A stretch of 64,000 bases of DNA, from the NCBI RefSeq assembly GCF_016808095.1, contig NC_068971.1, positions 8,444,501-8,508,500 of the forward strand, in the 5' to 3' direction. How positions within the stretch are numbered: the first letter of the stretch is position 1; each line of letters begins with the position of its first letter. Below are positions 24,914-36,216 of the stretch, one piece after another. Both the position numbers and the translations under genes were made by a program. The notes beneath the pieces were generated by a model, which was not told where the DNA came from, did no database searches, and saw nothing but the letters and a program-made list of their open reading frames with translations. This DNA comes from Vigna angularis (lineage: Eukaryota; Streptophyta; Magnoliopsida; Fabales; Fabaceae).

Positions 24914-25540
24914 CCAACAAAGAGGTGTTCTACAACATCTTCCATACAAAGCCTCAAATGGTGCCATGTCGATACTACCATGGTAGTTGTTATTATAGGT
25001 GAATTCCACCAAGGGTAATACCTCATCCCAAATCCCCAAGTGATCCAAGATACAAGTTCTCAACAAATCTTCAAGTGACTGGATCGTCCTTTCGGACTGT
25101 CCATCTGTCTGGGGATGATAAGCCGAGCTCATATGTAGTTTGCTTCCTATCTCGCTCTGAAGGGTTTGCCAGAACTTGGATGTGAACCTCGGGTCTCTAT
25201 CTGATACAATACTCGAAAGCACCCCATGTAACCTCACTATTTCCTTAACATACAGTTGCGCCAGTTTCGACGTAGACATTCTCATGTTGATTGTCAAGAA
25301 ATGAGCGCTCTTGGTCAACCGATATACAATCACCCATATAGCATCATGACTTCGCACCGTGCAGGTAAATGGGTGACGAAATCCATGGATATGCTATCCT
25401 ATTTCCACTCCGTGATATCCAACGGCTACAGTAAACCTCCAGGCCTTCGACGCTCCACCTTAGCTTTCTGACACGTTAAGCAAGAAGCGACAAATTGGGC
25501 CACATCCCTCTTCATTCCAGACCACCAAAAAGACTCCGCA
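24914..25540 (-). pseudogene. Element D pol, integrase zinc-binding and core domains
   Basis: On the minus strand 25357-24914 is open and carries integrase core motifs (SDRDPRFTSKFW, SAYHPQTDGQSERT, APFEALYGR), including the D-D-E region. Upstream, 25540-25358 still shows the zinc-binding segment (FWWSGMKRDV, CLTCQKAK) but with two internal stops and a frame change. The reading ends exactly at the solo LTR, whose first bases supply TGA. The gene is dead. Confidence 0.85.
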
Positions 25541-27710
25541 TTATTTTTCTAATTTACAGTCTCGAGTAGTATAAATCAAAATCCTGCTCCGTTGCAACAA
25601 CAAAACAAAGTGAACACTCCACTTCCACCCATTCAAATTGCCAGCCTGAACCATAAGCAATTCTTGATCCACTAGCCTGCACTCATACTTAGATTTGTAA
25701 CCTCTTCGACTTGAGATTACTAACTTGATTAGTATCAAGCCAACTGATGATACATCTCAAGCTAGGATTGTCCAACTATGCTTTCTCAACCATTTTGAGA
25801 AATCCACTATAACTCAAAATCATAGCTCAAATTTTCTCTTTCGCCAACTGACCCACTCTTCCTGTAAAAAAAAAAAACCATTAATAGTTCCTCACTTTAA
25901 AGTCGATCATGTAGCTTGAAACCGTAGGCTTACTCATCTTATCTGCCTGATACCTGTTTCTTCCATACCTAAACTCACTTCTGACTCTTAAAGATTTCCA
26001 AACCCTCCCAACTCATTCTCATATAACAACACCAATATTGTTTCAAAGAACTCGTCCCTCACAAACCAGCAATCCATCATTATGAAAGCTCTTCATGAAT
26101 GCCTATTACTGACAATAACATGCTCACCATCATCCACTACGCTACTCTGATCCTCAAACTCCCTTACTTACTAGTCGAATCAAGGGACACTTCCCTTATG
26201 ACTGCTGTAACCAGAAAAATGTTCACCCATGAAGAACCTTCTTCAAAACTTCAATGACCTCACAAAAACCTTGAGAAATCTTCTCTTCTCCACTTATCTT
26301 CATTAAACTCTATTTGACTTTACAATCCCTAATCTACATGTTTTTAACTTGATCCGCTTTTGATATATTATCATTTATTCTCCTTAAACTCAACACTTCT
26401 TTTTAAAACCATAACCACACCTGATGAAAACTGATGTTACCACCACATGCAGCTTCATAACTATGAATGTCTCAACCAACCCATACTCTGATCATTCACA
26501 ATGCCCTCTTTCACCACTTATACTGTAACCACCCTTTACCAATTGTTCTAAAACCTTTTTCTTCTCCTTTCTTCCTCTATTGTGCTCTTAATTCTCTAAT
26601 CTTATACTTTTCCTACCAAACCGACATTCTAAGGTACTTCTTCCTTTATCATTTGAAACCTTTCATCTTAGCCTAAGCTCAAACATTTCTTCTGCGTGAA
26701 CTACTAATCTTGAAACACCCAACTAAACTTGACTCTGAACCATCCACTTGCTGATAAAACTTGATCATGTCCTTCAAATTTTTCACTTAACTTAAGATCC
26801 TTACAATACTTCATTCTTCTTCAAAGACCTTATGTTCTCTCAACTTGAAAATTATGCCTTATCTGACTGCCTCTCAAAATCTTCTTCTTCTACTTCCTTT
26901 CTTGATACTTATTCCCCTTAGTCCACTTTAGAATTTCCTATTCCTTTCTTAACTTGAACTTTAGGCCATCCACCACTTTCTTATTCAAATTCCAACAATC
27001 ACTAATACATCGATCCATGTTACCAATCTCACACAATGCCACTCCATTTCTTACCAACACTTTCCTTTCTTCTGACTTCTAACGTAACTCATATACTAAA
27101 CCAAACTGATTTCTCAAACCTTGCTACATCCATGTTTATCCAAAGCTTCTCTTAATCTAGCCTTTGAACTCAACCCCTTCTTGTGAAACGTACGATATAT
27201 GACCTTCTGACTTTGTTCTTGAAAACTTCTTCACCCAAATCATTACTTCTAAACTCCAATATCTTCACTCGTCCTCCAAAGCCTAAACTTTTAGTCTTCT
27301 ACTCCTTATCTTCGAGGCAAGAATTTGTCTCAAAGGCTTAAACCAATTCTAATAAAGGTATACAACTCAAGTTGTCCTTGAATATGCATTCCTCTACTAC
27401 TATAGAGCATATTACACTACCACAAAAGCAAGAACAAGACAGAAATTACTACAGGAAACAACACTGAAACTCTAACTCTTTCTTAACTCTAACCTTCAGA
27501 ATTAAGAAAGGAAAATCATCTATGGTAAAAGTCACGAGTGTGCACCCTCATTACTCTTATCAAGACGTTTTCTGTTCTCAAAACTTCTAGTTAGATACAC
27601 ACCTTACTATATAGACTCGGAGGAAATGGTAAATCATACCATTTACACTCAATTCTTCACAGAGAAGACACGACAAACCCACAACACAGAGGTCATCCTA
27701 TGAACGAACT
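25541..27710 (-). other. Element D internal region without recognisable gag or RT
   Basis: Purine-rich on the minus strand, with only short ORFs. No YxDD reverse transcriptase box, protease D[ST]GA box or zinc knuckle was found. Either D was non-autonomous or the gag/RT part has been deleted or replaced. Confidence 0.55.
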
Positions 27711-27722
27711 GCTCTGATACCA
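27711..27722 (-). other. Element D primer binding site (initiator Met tRNA)
   Basis: The minus strand reads TGGTATCAGAGC, four bases inside the 5' LTR end (27727). This is the standard tRNA-iMet primer site and confirms minus orientation. Confidence 0.9.
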
Positions 27723-27726
27723 TTAA

Positions 27727-28748
27727 TGTAACATCCCAAAAATTCACACTTTAAAAATTCAAAATTTAAATATTGTAATAATAATACATTTACGGTAACA
27801 CCCCGTAATCTCACACTTAAATCTATACATATGTTTTAAGCTCAGATTTAACTGCAAATATAAAATTAAATCCTTCTAATTGTTCTTACATTTCTTTCTT
27901 CATTTGCACGGGATCACGCAACAATCCTCCATCTGCTCCCGTATAACGAATTATACGATTATCGCACAGATAAGATTTTTCGGCACAAACAAACAAGTAA
28001 GGGTGAGCTAACATGCAACACATCATTTATAAAACATGCATAATTGCTTTGATATAAACATCATCTAATATTTATGTCAGACATCCTCATACCATCATAC
28101 CACAATTCCTATAAGACACTTATCCCACCATCCCCAATAAACGTCACAATACCCAATAGACACTCATCCGGATGATACGTTGATGAGCGGTCACGGGAGG
28201 TTATGCACTTGTGATGACTTCTACTTTTTCTTACAAATACACTTCCAAAATACTTCATACCATTCACAAGGTTAGTCCCCTCACTATGTCCAAAACCGGC
28301 ACATAGACCAGGACCTCCTGCTCCTCTCACCACATAATTCATCCTTCTCTACTTGAGATTGGATGATTATTAGAGTATCAGGATAACCTCCGACTACAGG
28401 ACCCTCAACATCAACATATACACTAATACCATAACATTACAGAATCTCTCCATGAGATTCATATCATACTCATATTCTTCAACTCACATTATACCATTAC
28501 AAAATCTCCCCATAATACTCATATCATGATCAGATGCATAAATTCAATTGCAATATAATAAAATACAATCATCACAATTATAATTCATAATTTCATATTT
28601 ACCACAATAACATGAATTCATCAGACATTTCCATTCCAACAAGATATATTGCACAATAATTTAACAGTGCAAAATCTGTTAATAGGATTTAAGTTAAAAA
28701 CTTGTCGAGTAGACTTCTAGGAAAGAGAGGTACGTCACGATGGATAAC
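27727..28748 (-). repeat. Element D, 5' LTR, left piece
   Basis: The first 1022 bp of the second D LTR, up to the ATAAC duplication (28744-28748) made by element A. I could find only one difference from 19678-20699 (ccttctg versus cctcctg). Confidence 0.9.
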
Positions 28749-29683
28749 TGTTGAGACTTTGGCAAGTGTACCAAATCGTTCAAGTAATAAAACCGGTAAG
28801 ACCGGATATCGTTTCCCAAGAGACTCGTGTCCTAGACAATCGTATAATATTTAACTAATTTAGACTAAAGAATGATTCCATGTTTTTGGGATTTTCATGC
28901 AATTAAATTAAAGATAAAACATAAATTGTAAAAGTGATCTTTGATAACGCAAACACTTAGGAATGGAAAGATTAGAAATGCTATGGAATGATATTGTTGG
29001 GGGATGATTTCACCTACTTCACTCTTATGTATAGAAAATCACTTCCTCTTCATTAATTAGCCAATGTCAATCTTCTAATTTACTCAAACTCAATCCCTTG
29101 GTAGAGAGAGCCTAGACTTACTTCTTAAACTCCAATCCCTTGGAAAACCTAACAAGTTCATCCGCTTTAAGAATTGAGATTCAAGACAACCAAAGGTCCT
29201 AGTTCTATCCCTAGATACAATTTCCTTTAGGTGTTTAATCCAGTTCTAGATTCACCCAATATTTCCCAATATCAAGCAAACCCTAAAATCATGATATGGT
29301 TGAATTACTCATACAAGCTTTAAGTAGAGGAATTAAACACTAACAATCAATGAAAGAGGCATATAATCATTCAAAACAACTATAATTACATAAAAGATCC
29401 GTGGTTACATCAATCCCCAAAAAGAATGAAACTAGCTCTCCATGAATGGAGAGCTTGAGCTTACAACAATGGTGGAAATGGAAGAAGGAGGAGGACCCAA
29501 GGATGAAGAAGGGCTGTTCCCACAGCTCCTAGCTCGCCTCTGGACGCTCCAATTGAGAGAATTTGTGTCTGGGATGCCAAAGATATCAAAGCCCTTCTAA
29601 TTTGGGGTTAAATAAACCCAATCTGCCAAATCAGCAGCAGGCGCGCTTGAGACCGCGCTCCAGCGCGCGAAAACAGGAAAAAG
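28749..29683 (-). repeat. Element A, left terminal LTR, truncated
   Basis: The first 935 bp of the roughly 1300-bp A LTR. It stops at GAAAAAG (29677-29683), which is shared with the gag sequence that follows in opposite orientation, pointing to a microhomology junction. The rest of the LTR (U3 side) is missing. Confidence 0.85.
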
Positions 29684-30039
29684 AGACTAGTATTGAAGCC
29701 ACTGATGAACTTTTATCAATTACTAGTCTAACAGAGCAAGCTGCCAAGTTGGTCAAGAGGAGCTTCAGCTGTTTATCCCCAAGAGTAAAGGGAGAGGAAG
29801 AAGAAAAAGAAGAAGAACTAGTTCACCAAAATCCTGTGATGGCAAGCGATGAGCCCAAACCTGGCAAACCAGTGAGATTCAAGAATAGGTTATGGGTCAT
29901 CAAGAACATAAAGATAAATGGAGTGCTTGAGATAGAGGCTCCATATTCTAGGAGAGTCAAGGTGGTGACTAGGAAATTGCTGAGAGGATGTTGGTGTCAT
30001 GACAAGAAGAAGCATTCCAACATCAAAAATCAAATTTGA
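29677..30039 (+). pseudogene. Gag-protease C-terminal fragment of A, plus orientation
   Basis: Encodes the last 110-120 residues of the A/C gag-protease protein (EATDELLSITSLTEQAAK ... KKKHSNIKNQI). The apparent ORF starting at 29563 is a fusion of antisense LTR with this fragment, not a real gene. Confidence 0.85.
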
Positions 30040-30042
30040 GCT

Positions 30043-30102
30043 TAATGGTGTCAAGCTAATGACGTTAAACAAGCGCTTACTGGGAGGCAACCCAGCTTTC
30101 TA
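30043..30102 (+). other. Conserved block after gag-protease (A, plus copy)
   Basis: Contains GACGTTAAACAAGCGCTTAC and GGGAGGCAACCC. The same block follows the gag stop in C (40263-40314), in the minus copy of A (54083-54125) and in B (48661-48704). It is conserved although non-coding in all of them. Confidence 0.7.
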
Positions 30103-30904
30103 ACCTTTTCTATATGTGTGATTTTGTTATTTGAGTGTGTTTTGATTGTTTGAATTTACTTTAGAATGTTTTGATTTGATTTGGTTATTTTGGAGCATGT
30201 TAGTTTCAATTGTAGTTTTTGTGTTGTTAATGGTTAACTAGTGTAATGTTGAGTTTTATTGTGTATTGATGTGTTTTAGAATTGTTCAATCTGTCTTTAT
30301 GTGTTCTAGTGTGATTGAGTATGTTCTGAATGGTTATGTTGAGTTTAGGTATGTTTAAAGTGTAAAATTTGAAGCCTTGAGTTGTAGAATTAGAAAGCTT
30401 TGGAAGTGTGCACCTAAATTGGCATTCTTGCACTCAATTTCAATCCTTATGGATTTGATCAAGTTTGTATAGTGAAAACATGTTAATCTGGGCTGAATTG
30501 AGCATCAAGAAGTGCCAAATTCCAAAAATCGTAGGTGTAGTTGTGAAATTCTGCAAATCTGCAATCTGGTATGGCGCTCCAGTGCCCTCTGCTCAGGGGC
30601 GCTCCAGCGCGCTCAGCACGAATCCAGTTTTCTGGCATTCTGACCCATAGCTAGCTCCAGCGCCCTCTGCTTAGGGGCGCTCCAGCTAACTTTTTCCAAC
30701 CAGACCAGATTTTTCAGCAACTCTATTTTTCTCTTCTGCTTCAAATTTTTCATGCTTCAGGCTGTGTTTCGTGATTTTTCTTGCATATTTAGTGTGCGTT
30801 TGACCTTGTGAACTCATGATCATGTGATCTAATGATTGTTTGTTACAAATACATACATTGTGAGCTCACATTTGCAAACTTTATTTTCAATCTTTTGTGC
30901 AGAA

Positions 30905-31080
30905 ATGACTTCTTCATCCAAATCCAAGAGAATAAAAACAAACGCCGCCACAAAGTAGAGATGTCAACAGAGGAATATGCGACCCAAGTAGCATGGCTTG
31001 GGGACCAACCCAATTTATTGGGGGAGGTGGTGCAGAAAATGAAGGAGTCTGACAATGAGCTACAAATCATGAGTCACTAG
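30905..31080 (+). pseudogene. ORF2 remnant of A, plus copy
   Basis: An acceptor-like tract (cttttgtgcag|aa) precedes an ATG at 30905 whose product starts MTSSSKSKRIKT, like the C ORF2 start, but stops after 17 codons. What follows (EEYATQVAWLGDQPNLLGE, to a TAG at 31078) matches the last part of ORF2 (SAFVAWPGDQ in C). About 1 kb of ORF2 has been deleted. The minus copy at 53090-53290 is the same. Confidence 0.65.
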
Positions 31081-31552
31081 ACCTTTTATTTTGCTTTCTT
31101 TTACTTTGGTTGCTAGTTAGCTTTTGTTTTTCAATTTTAGTTAAGTTGTTTTAGTTATCTGGCTTGTTAGACTTATGCTGATTCATAATGCTTATGGTTT
31201 GATATGAAATGATGCTTGAGATGGGTCAATTTAGTTCAAATTGTATTGCTTCCTTCATGAGAAAGTCTGAGAATGCTGTATGCTTAACTGAGATCATTAT
31301 TCATGGCAGTTGCTTGATGTTATTGTGGAACCTCGAGTTGACCTTGTGAGATGTTGTGCCTTAGAATTTTCTTGCATCATATTTGATCACAATTGACTTT
31401 GCCTGAGTTTCTCTGATATGAACCATTTGCTTGTTAGTTGCACATGATCAAGGCCATCTTGCTCTCCTACTTCTTCCACATATTGCCAAAAGAAACCAAT
31501 TCAAAACCTTTCGACCTTGATTGATAAATGACTCTTTTTGAACCTTAAAGCC

Positions 31553-33088
31553 TGATAATGCTAAATTATACCATATTTTAAGCATCATTTTAGTAGCAAA
31601 ATCAACTCCTTTCTAACTTATAACTTGCTTAATCCTCTTGTTTTGTCTTGTTTTCTATATATTTGTGTTTTTGGCTACTTTGATGTACTTTCATCAATAA
31701 TCCCTTATTTTGTAGCTAAAAATGAGCTTGGAAGACTCTCCAACAATGTCTAAGGCTGAACCAACCACTAGAAGCAAGCCGATCTGCAGAAAAAGTGAAA
31801 ATGATGCAGTGCTGAAAAGTCAGGCCCAAGCCCCCCCTGGCTGAGGGGCGCCCAAGCGCGACTGCACCAGGGCCAGTTTCTGCACAGAAAAGTGACCAGG
31901 TGCCAGTTTTGTGTGCTGGTCGCGCCCGGGCGTGAAAAAGGGGCGCCCGGGCGCGACTTTTTGCGAGAAGCTTGCGCCCGGGCGTGAGAAATGGGGCGCC
32001 CACGCGCGACTTTTTCCGAGAGGCTCGCGCCCGGGCGCGACTGAGAGGGCGCCCGGGCGCGACTGAGAGGGCGCCCGGGCGCGACTTTTGCTGATGTGTC
32101 AGATCCAGCTTATTTAACCCAGAAACGCGAAGGGTTTGGGTCTTTGGTCATTTGGAGGCGCGATTTCACTGAGAGGAGAGCTTGGAGGGCTGCTAGGGTT
32201 CGTAGGAACACTCCCTTCTTCCTCTTGGGTTCTCCTTCTTCTTCCATCTTCCATGTTGTAAGCTTTAGGGTTCTCCATGGAAATGGAGAACCAAACCCAT
32301 CTTGTTGGGATTAGTTGTAGCCTTTGAATTCTTGTGTAATTGTTGAATGATTTGATTATATATATGCCTTTTCTATCAATTGCTAGTATTCTTGTTTCCA
32401 ATCTTAAAGCTTGCATGTAATGGGAACGTTCATGACTTGATTTTGGGGTTTTATGGATTATGGGAACGTAAGATGAAACCCGGAACTGAAATAGGAGTCC
32501 TTGTGGGTCATTGATTCTAGGAATGGAAGATGATTCACATGTTGTCTTAGATCCCAGCTCTTTAATGCGGGTTTTGCTTGTTAGATTGCCAAGGAATTGG
32601 GGTTTGATAAGGAAAACCTAGGCTCTTTCATCTAAGGAATTAGGGCTAGAGTGCTTTAGTGGATTGACTTTAGTAAATTGATAGAGAGGAGAAAAAATTG
32701 GTTATACACAAGAGTGCATTGGTGAAAACTAACCTTAGCAATGTCACTTCATTCCATTTCTAGTCTTTTCCATTTCCAAGTGTCTTCAATACCAAAGTCC
32801 AACCTTGTAATTATGTATGAATTTACATTCCTGCACTTGTTCTGTATATTGATGTTATGTTATTGAGTCTATATGAGTTATTAATCGCACAATTCTCTAG
32901 TATTACGAGTCTCTTGGGAAAACGATACCCGGTCTTACCGGTTTATTACTTGAACGATTCGGTGCACTTGCCGAAATCGAGCCCAACAAGTATTTTTTGA
33001 GTTAACAAGTTTTTAGTGCCGTTGCCGGGGATTTGGGGATTGAACCCGAGTCCTAGCAACGGCTAACAAGTTAAATTGGGCATCATCA
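31553..33088 (+). mobile_element. LTR of element family B inserted in the left arm of A
   Basis: Starts TGATAATGCTAAATTATACC and ends in GGGCATCATCA. It interrupts A at a point where the other copy of A (near 52613, reversed) is continuous. It is followed by AGTTTTTGG, the first nine bases of the B leader, then by A sequence, so it is an LTR with its internal region deleted, not a clean solo LTR. No target duplication is visible. It contains the strongest GC cassettes (CGCCCGGGCGCGACT repeated, 31915-32085) and a degenerate primer-site copy at about 33008-33035. Confidence 0.8.
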
Positions 33089-33097
33089 AGTTTTTGG

Positions 33098-33820
33098 TAT
33101 GAAATTTCCCTATTTTCCTTACCTTGAGCTAAATAGAGAAATCATCTGTACTACAGGAGAATGATTTAAGTTTGGGGGAGTTGTTATGAAAGGATGAATT
33201 GAGAAAAATTTGAAAGATACAAAAGTAACACAAAGGAAGAAAGAAGAAGATAAAGAAAAAGAACTGAATGAAAGAAAGTTGGGATTTAAGTTCGACATTG
33301 GTGGTAATCTAAGTGAAGCAAAAGAGAACTTTTATTCATGATTGCAATTGTTGAATCTCTTAGCTCAAGGTGCTTTGTTATCCAGAAAAACCATGTTCCT
33401 TCTTAGCCCAGCCACAATACAAGCCAATGAAAGTCCTTGTGATGTTGACTTACTTGTGAATGTGTTTAATTTGGTTGAAACAAATGGCAAAGTTGATTTG
33501 TGTGACAATTTGATAGTAGAGTGATAGACACACATCCTTATACACCAGTGCATTAGAGTGAAACACCATCTTAAGTGAGGATTAGTTCTACATAATTTAG
33601 TAAAGCATCCTGCCATGACTGTTGATCTCTTATAAACTATGGCATTTGATTGATTGATCGTGTTGTGAGCATCATAGTGGAAAACTAACATGATACACAT
33701 TTCTAGTTGTTTCACGTTAAGCAATGTATTATAAATCCAACTGTAATCTTTGAAATATGTTTTGTTGACAGTCAGATACCTTTTGCTTAAGGACAAGCAA
33801 GGTTCTAAGTTTGGGGGAGT
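33098..33820 (+). other. Element A 3' non-coding region with two polypurine tracts
   Basis: AAGTTTGGGGGAG occurs at 33168-33180 and again at 33807-33820, directly before the LTR. No coding sequence. A 155-codon antisense frame runs through here but is not kept in B or C. Confidence 0.7.
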
Positions 33821-35116
33821 TGATAGTGGCATATTTTACTATGAATTCAGTATTGAATTAGAGAAAATATCAACTCTTTCTCATCCTTTTTACCTTGTAA
33901 ATCCTAGTTTTCATTTAGTTTAAGAAGTGGTTTCATCTTAAGCTTTAATTAGATAAATTGATCATTAACCCCTTTATTTATACAAGTTAATTAGTTGGAA
34001 GAAGTCTCTGCATCAAATGAAGAGTGCTGGAACCAGAGAAAACAAGAAAACAACAAAAATATGAAGAACCAGAATCTGGAAAAAGTTAGGTGGAGCGCCC
34101 TTTTTCCATGGGCGCTGGAGCGGGCTCTGCACCAGGACTGGAGCTAGCTGGAGCGCCCCCTACAAAAGGGCGCTGGAGCACCCTTTTTCCTGTTTTTGCG
34201 CGCTGGAGCGCGGTCTCAAGCGCGCCTGCTGCTGATTTGGCAGATTGGGTTTATTTAACCCCAAATTAGAAGGGCTTTGATATCTTTGGCATCCCAGACA
34301 CAAATTCTCTCAATTGGAGCGTCCCGAGGCGAGCTAGGAGCTGTGGGAACAACCCTTCTTCATCCTTGGGTCCTCCTCCTTCTTCCATTTCCACCATTGT
34401 TGTAAGCTCAAGCTCTTCATTCATGGAGAGCTAGTTTCATTCTTGTTGGGGATTGATGTAACCACGGATCTCTTATGTAATTACAGTTGTTTTGAATGAT
34501 TATATGCCTCTTTCATTGATTGTTAGTGTTTAATTCCTCTACTTAAAGCTTGTATGAATAATTCAACCATATCATGATTTTAGGGTTTGCTTGATATTGG
34601 GAAATATTGGGTGAATCTAGAACTGGATTAAACACCTAAAGGAAATTGTATCTAGGGATAGAACTAGGACCTTTGGTTGTCTTGAATCTCAATTCTTAAA
34701 GCGGATGAACTTGTTAGGTTTTCCAAGGGATTGGAGTTTAAGAAGTAAGTCTAGGCTCTTTCTACCAAGGGATTGGGTTTGAGTAAATTAGAAGATTGAC
34801 ATTGGCTAATTAATGAAGAGGAAGTGATTTCTATACATAAGAGTGAAGTAGGTGAAATCAACCCCCAACAACATCATTCCATATCATTTCTAATCTTTCC
34901 ATTTCAAAGTGTTTGCATAATCAAAGATCACTTTTACCCTTTATGTTTTATCTTTAATTTAATTGCATGAAAATCCCAAAAACATGGAATCATTCTTTAG
35001 TCTAAATTAGTTAAATATTATACGATTGTCTAGGACACGAGTCTCTTGGGAAACGATATCCGGTCTTACCGGTTTTATTACTTGAACGATTTGGTACACT
35101 TGCCAAAGTCTCAACA
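33821..35116 (+). repeat. Element A LTR, plus orientation
   Basis: 1296 bp, TGATAGTGGCATATTTTACT ... GCCAAAGTCTCAACA. It contains the A-type GC cassettes (GGAGCGCCC ... GGGCGCTGGAGC) at about 34090-34230. It is followed by AGTTTTTGGCGC, the first 12 bases of the leader, and then by unrelated sequence. Confidence 0.9.
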
Positions 35117-35128
35117 AGTTTTTGGCGC

Positions 35129-35373
35129 TTTTTTTTTTATTATTATTTGTTTGGTTATTAGTTTTTACTGATGTAACCCCTTGTAAGATACCCCCACACC
35201 CCTTCGTTTTAGTGAATTTGTTCATTTCGTTTTATTTCAAAAAAGGAAAAAAAAATGATAAATAATAAAAAAATATATAAAACTTTAAAAAACATTTAAT
35301 GTAATAAATCTCGATATGAGTACTCGTGCGATCGTATGCATCAGCCTAGTACTTATTGCCCAAATATAAAAAC
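35129..35373. other. Spacer at the centre of the A inverted duplication, with an Ogre LTR fragment
   Basis: A T-run and AT-rich filler are followed, at about 35256-35372, by sequence matching the Ogre-type LTR near 62980-63095 (tactcgtgcgatcgtatgca, then tcagcctagta). It is foreign to A and sits exactly between the two opposed A arms. Confidence 0.7.
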
Positions 35374-35381
35374 CAAAAACT

Positions 35382-35442
35382 TGTTGAGACTTTGGAAAGT
35401 GTACCAAATCGTTCAAGTAATAAAACCGGTAAGACCGGATAT
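35382..35442 (-). repeat. Element A LTR (minus), left piece
   Basis: The first 61 bases of the A LTR, from TGTTGAGAC to the GATAT duplication (35438-35442). The LTR resumes at 50645 beyond element B. Upstream AAAAACT is the start of the A leader. Confidence 0.9.
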
Positions 35443-36216
35443 TGATGAGGCCCAATTTAACTTGTTAGCCGTTGCTAGGACTCGGGTTCAATCCCCAAAT
35501 CCTTGGCAACGACACTAAAAACTTGATGGCTCAAAAAATACTTGTTGGGCTCGATTTCGGCAAGTGCACCGAATCGTTCAAGTAATAAACCGGTAAGACC
35601 GGGTATCGTTTTCCCAAGAGACTAGTAATACTAGAGAATTGTGCGATTAACAACTTACATAGACTCAATAACAAAACAACAATATACAGAACAAGTGCAG
35701 GAATGTAAATTCATACATAATTACAAGGTTGGACTTTGGTATTGAAGGCACTTGAAAATGGAAAAGACTAGAAATGGTATGAAATGACATTGTTAAGGCT
35801 AGTTTTCACCAATGCACTCTTGTGTATAACCAATTTTATCTCCTCTCTATCAATTTACTAAAGTCAATCCACTAAAACACTCTAGTCCTAATTCCTTAGG
35901 TGAAAGAGCCTAGGTTTTCCTTATCAAACCCCAATTCCTTGGCAATCTAACAAGTAAAACCCGCATTAAAGAATTGGGATCTAAGACAACATGTGAATCA
36001 TCTTCCATTCCTAGAATCAATGACCCACAAGGACTCTTATTTCAGTTCAAGATTTCATCTTACGTTCCCATAATCCATAAAACCCCAAAATCAAGCCATG
36101 AACGTTCCCATTACATGCAAGCTTTAAGATTGGAAACAAGAATACTAGCAATTGATAGAAAAGGCATATATATAATCAAATCATTCAACAATTACACAAG
36201 AATTCAAAGGCTACAA
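35443..36216 (-). repeat. Element B 3' LTR, left piece
   Basis: Begins TGATGAGGCCC and continues through a degenerate copy of the primer-site/leader region (35500-35548) into the LTR body. It ends at TACAA (36212-36216), the target duplicated by C. Confidence 0.88.

Noticed and set aside
29563..30039. 158-codon frame as an intact small gene
   Set aside because: Its first 40 codons are antisense LTR and the rest a gag fragment; it spans a rearrangement junction.
33365..33832. 155-codon antisense frame also present at 51874-52341
   Set aside because: Kept in both copies of A because they are recent duplicates; not kept in B or C, crosses the LTR edge and has no domain.
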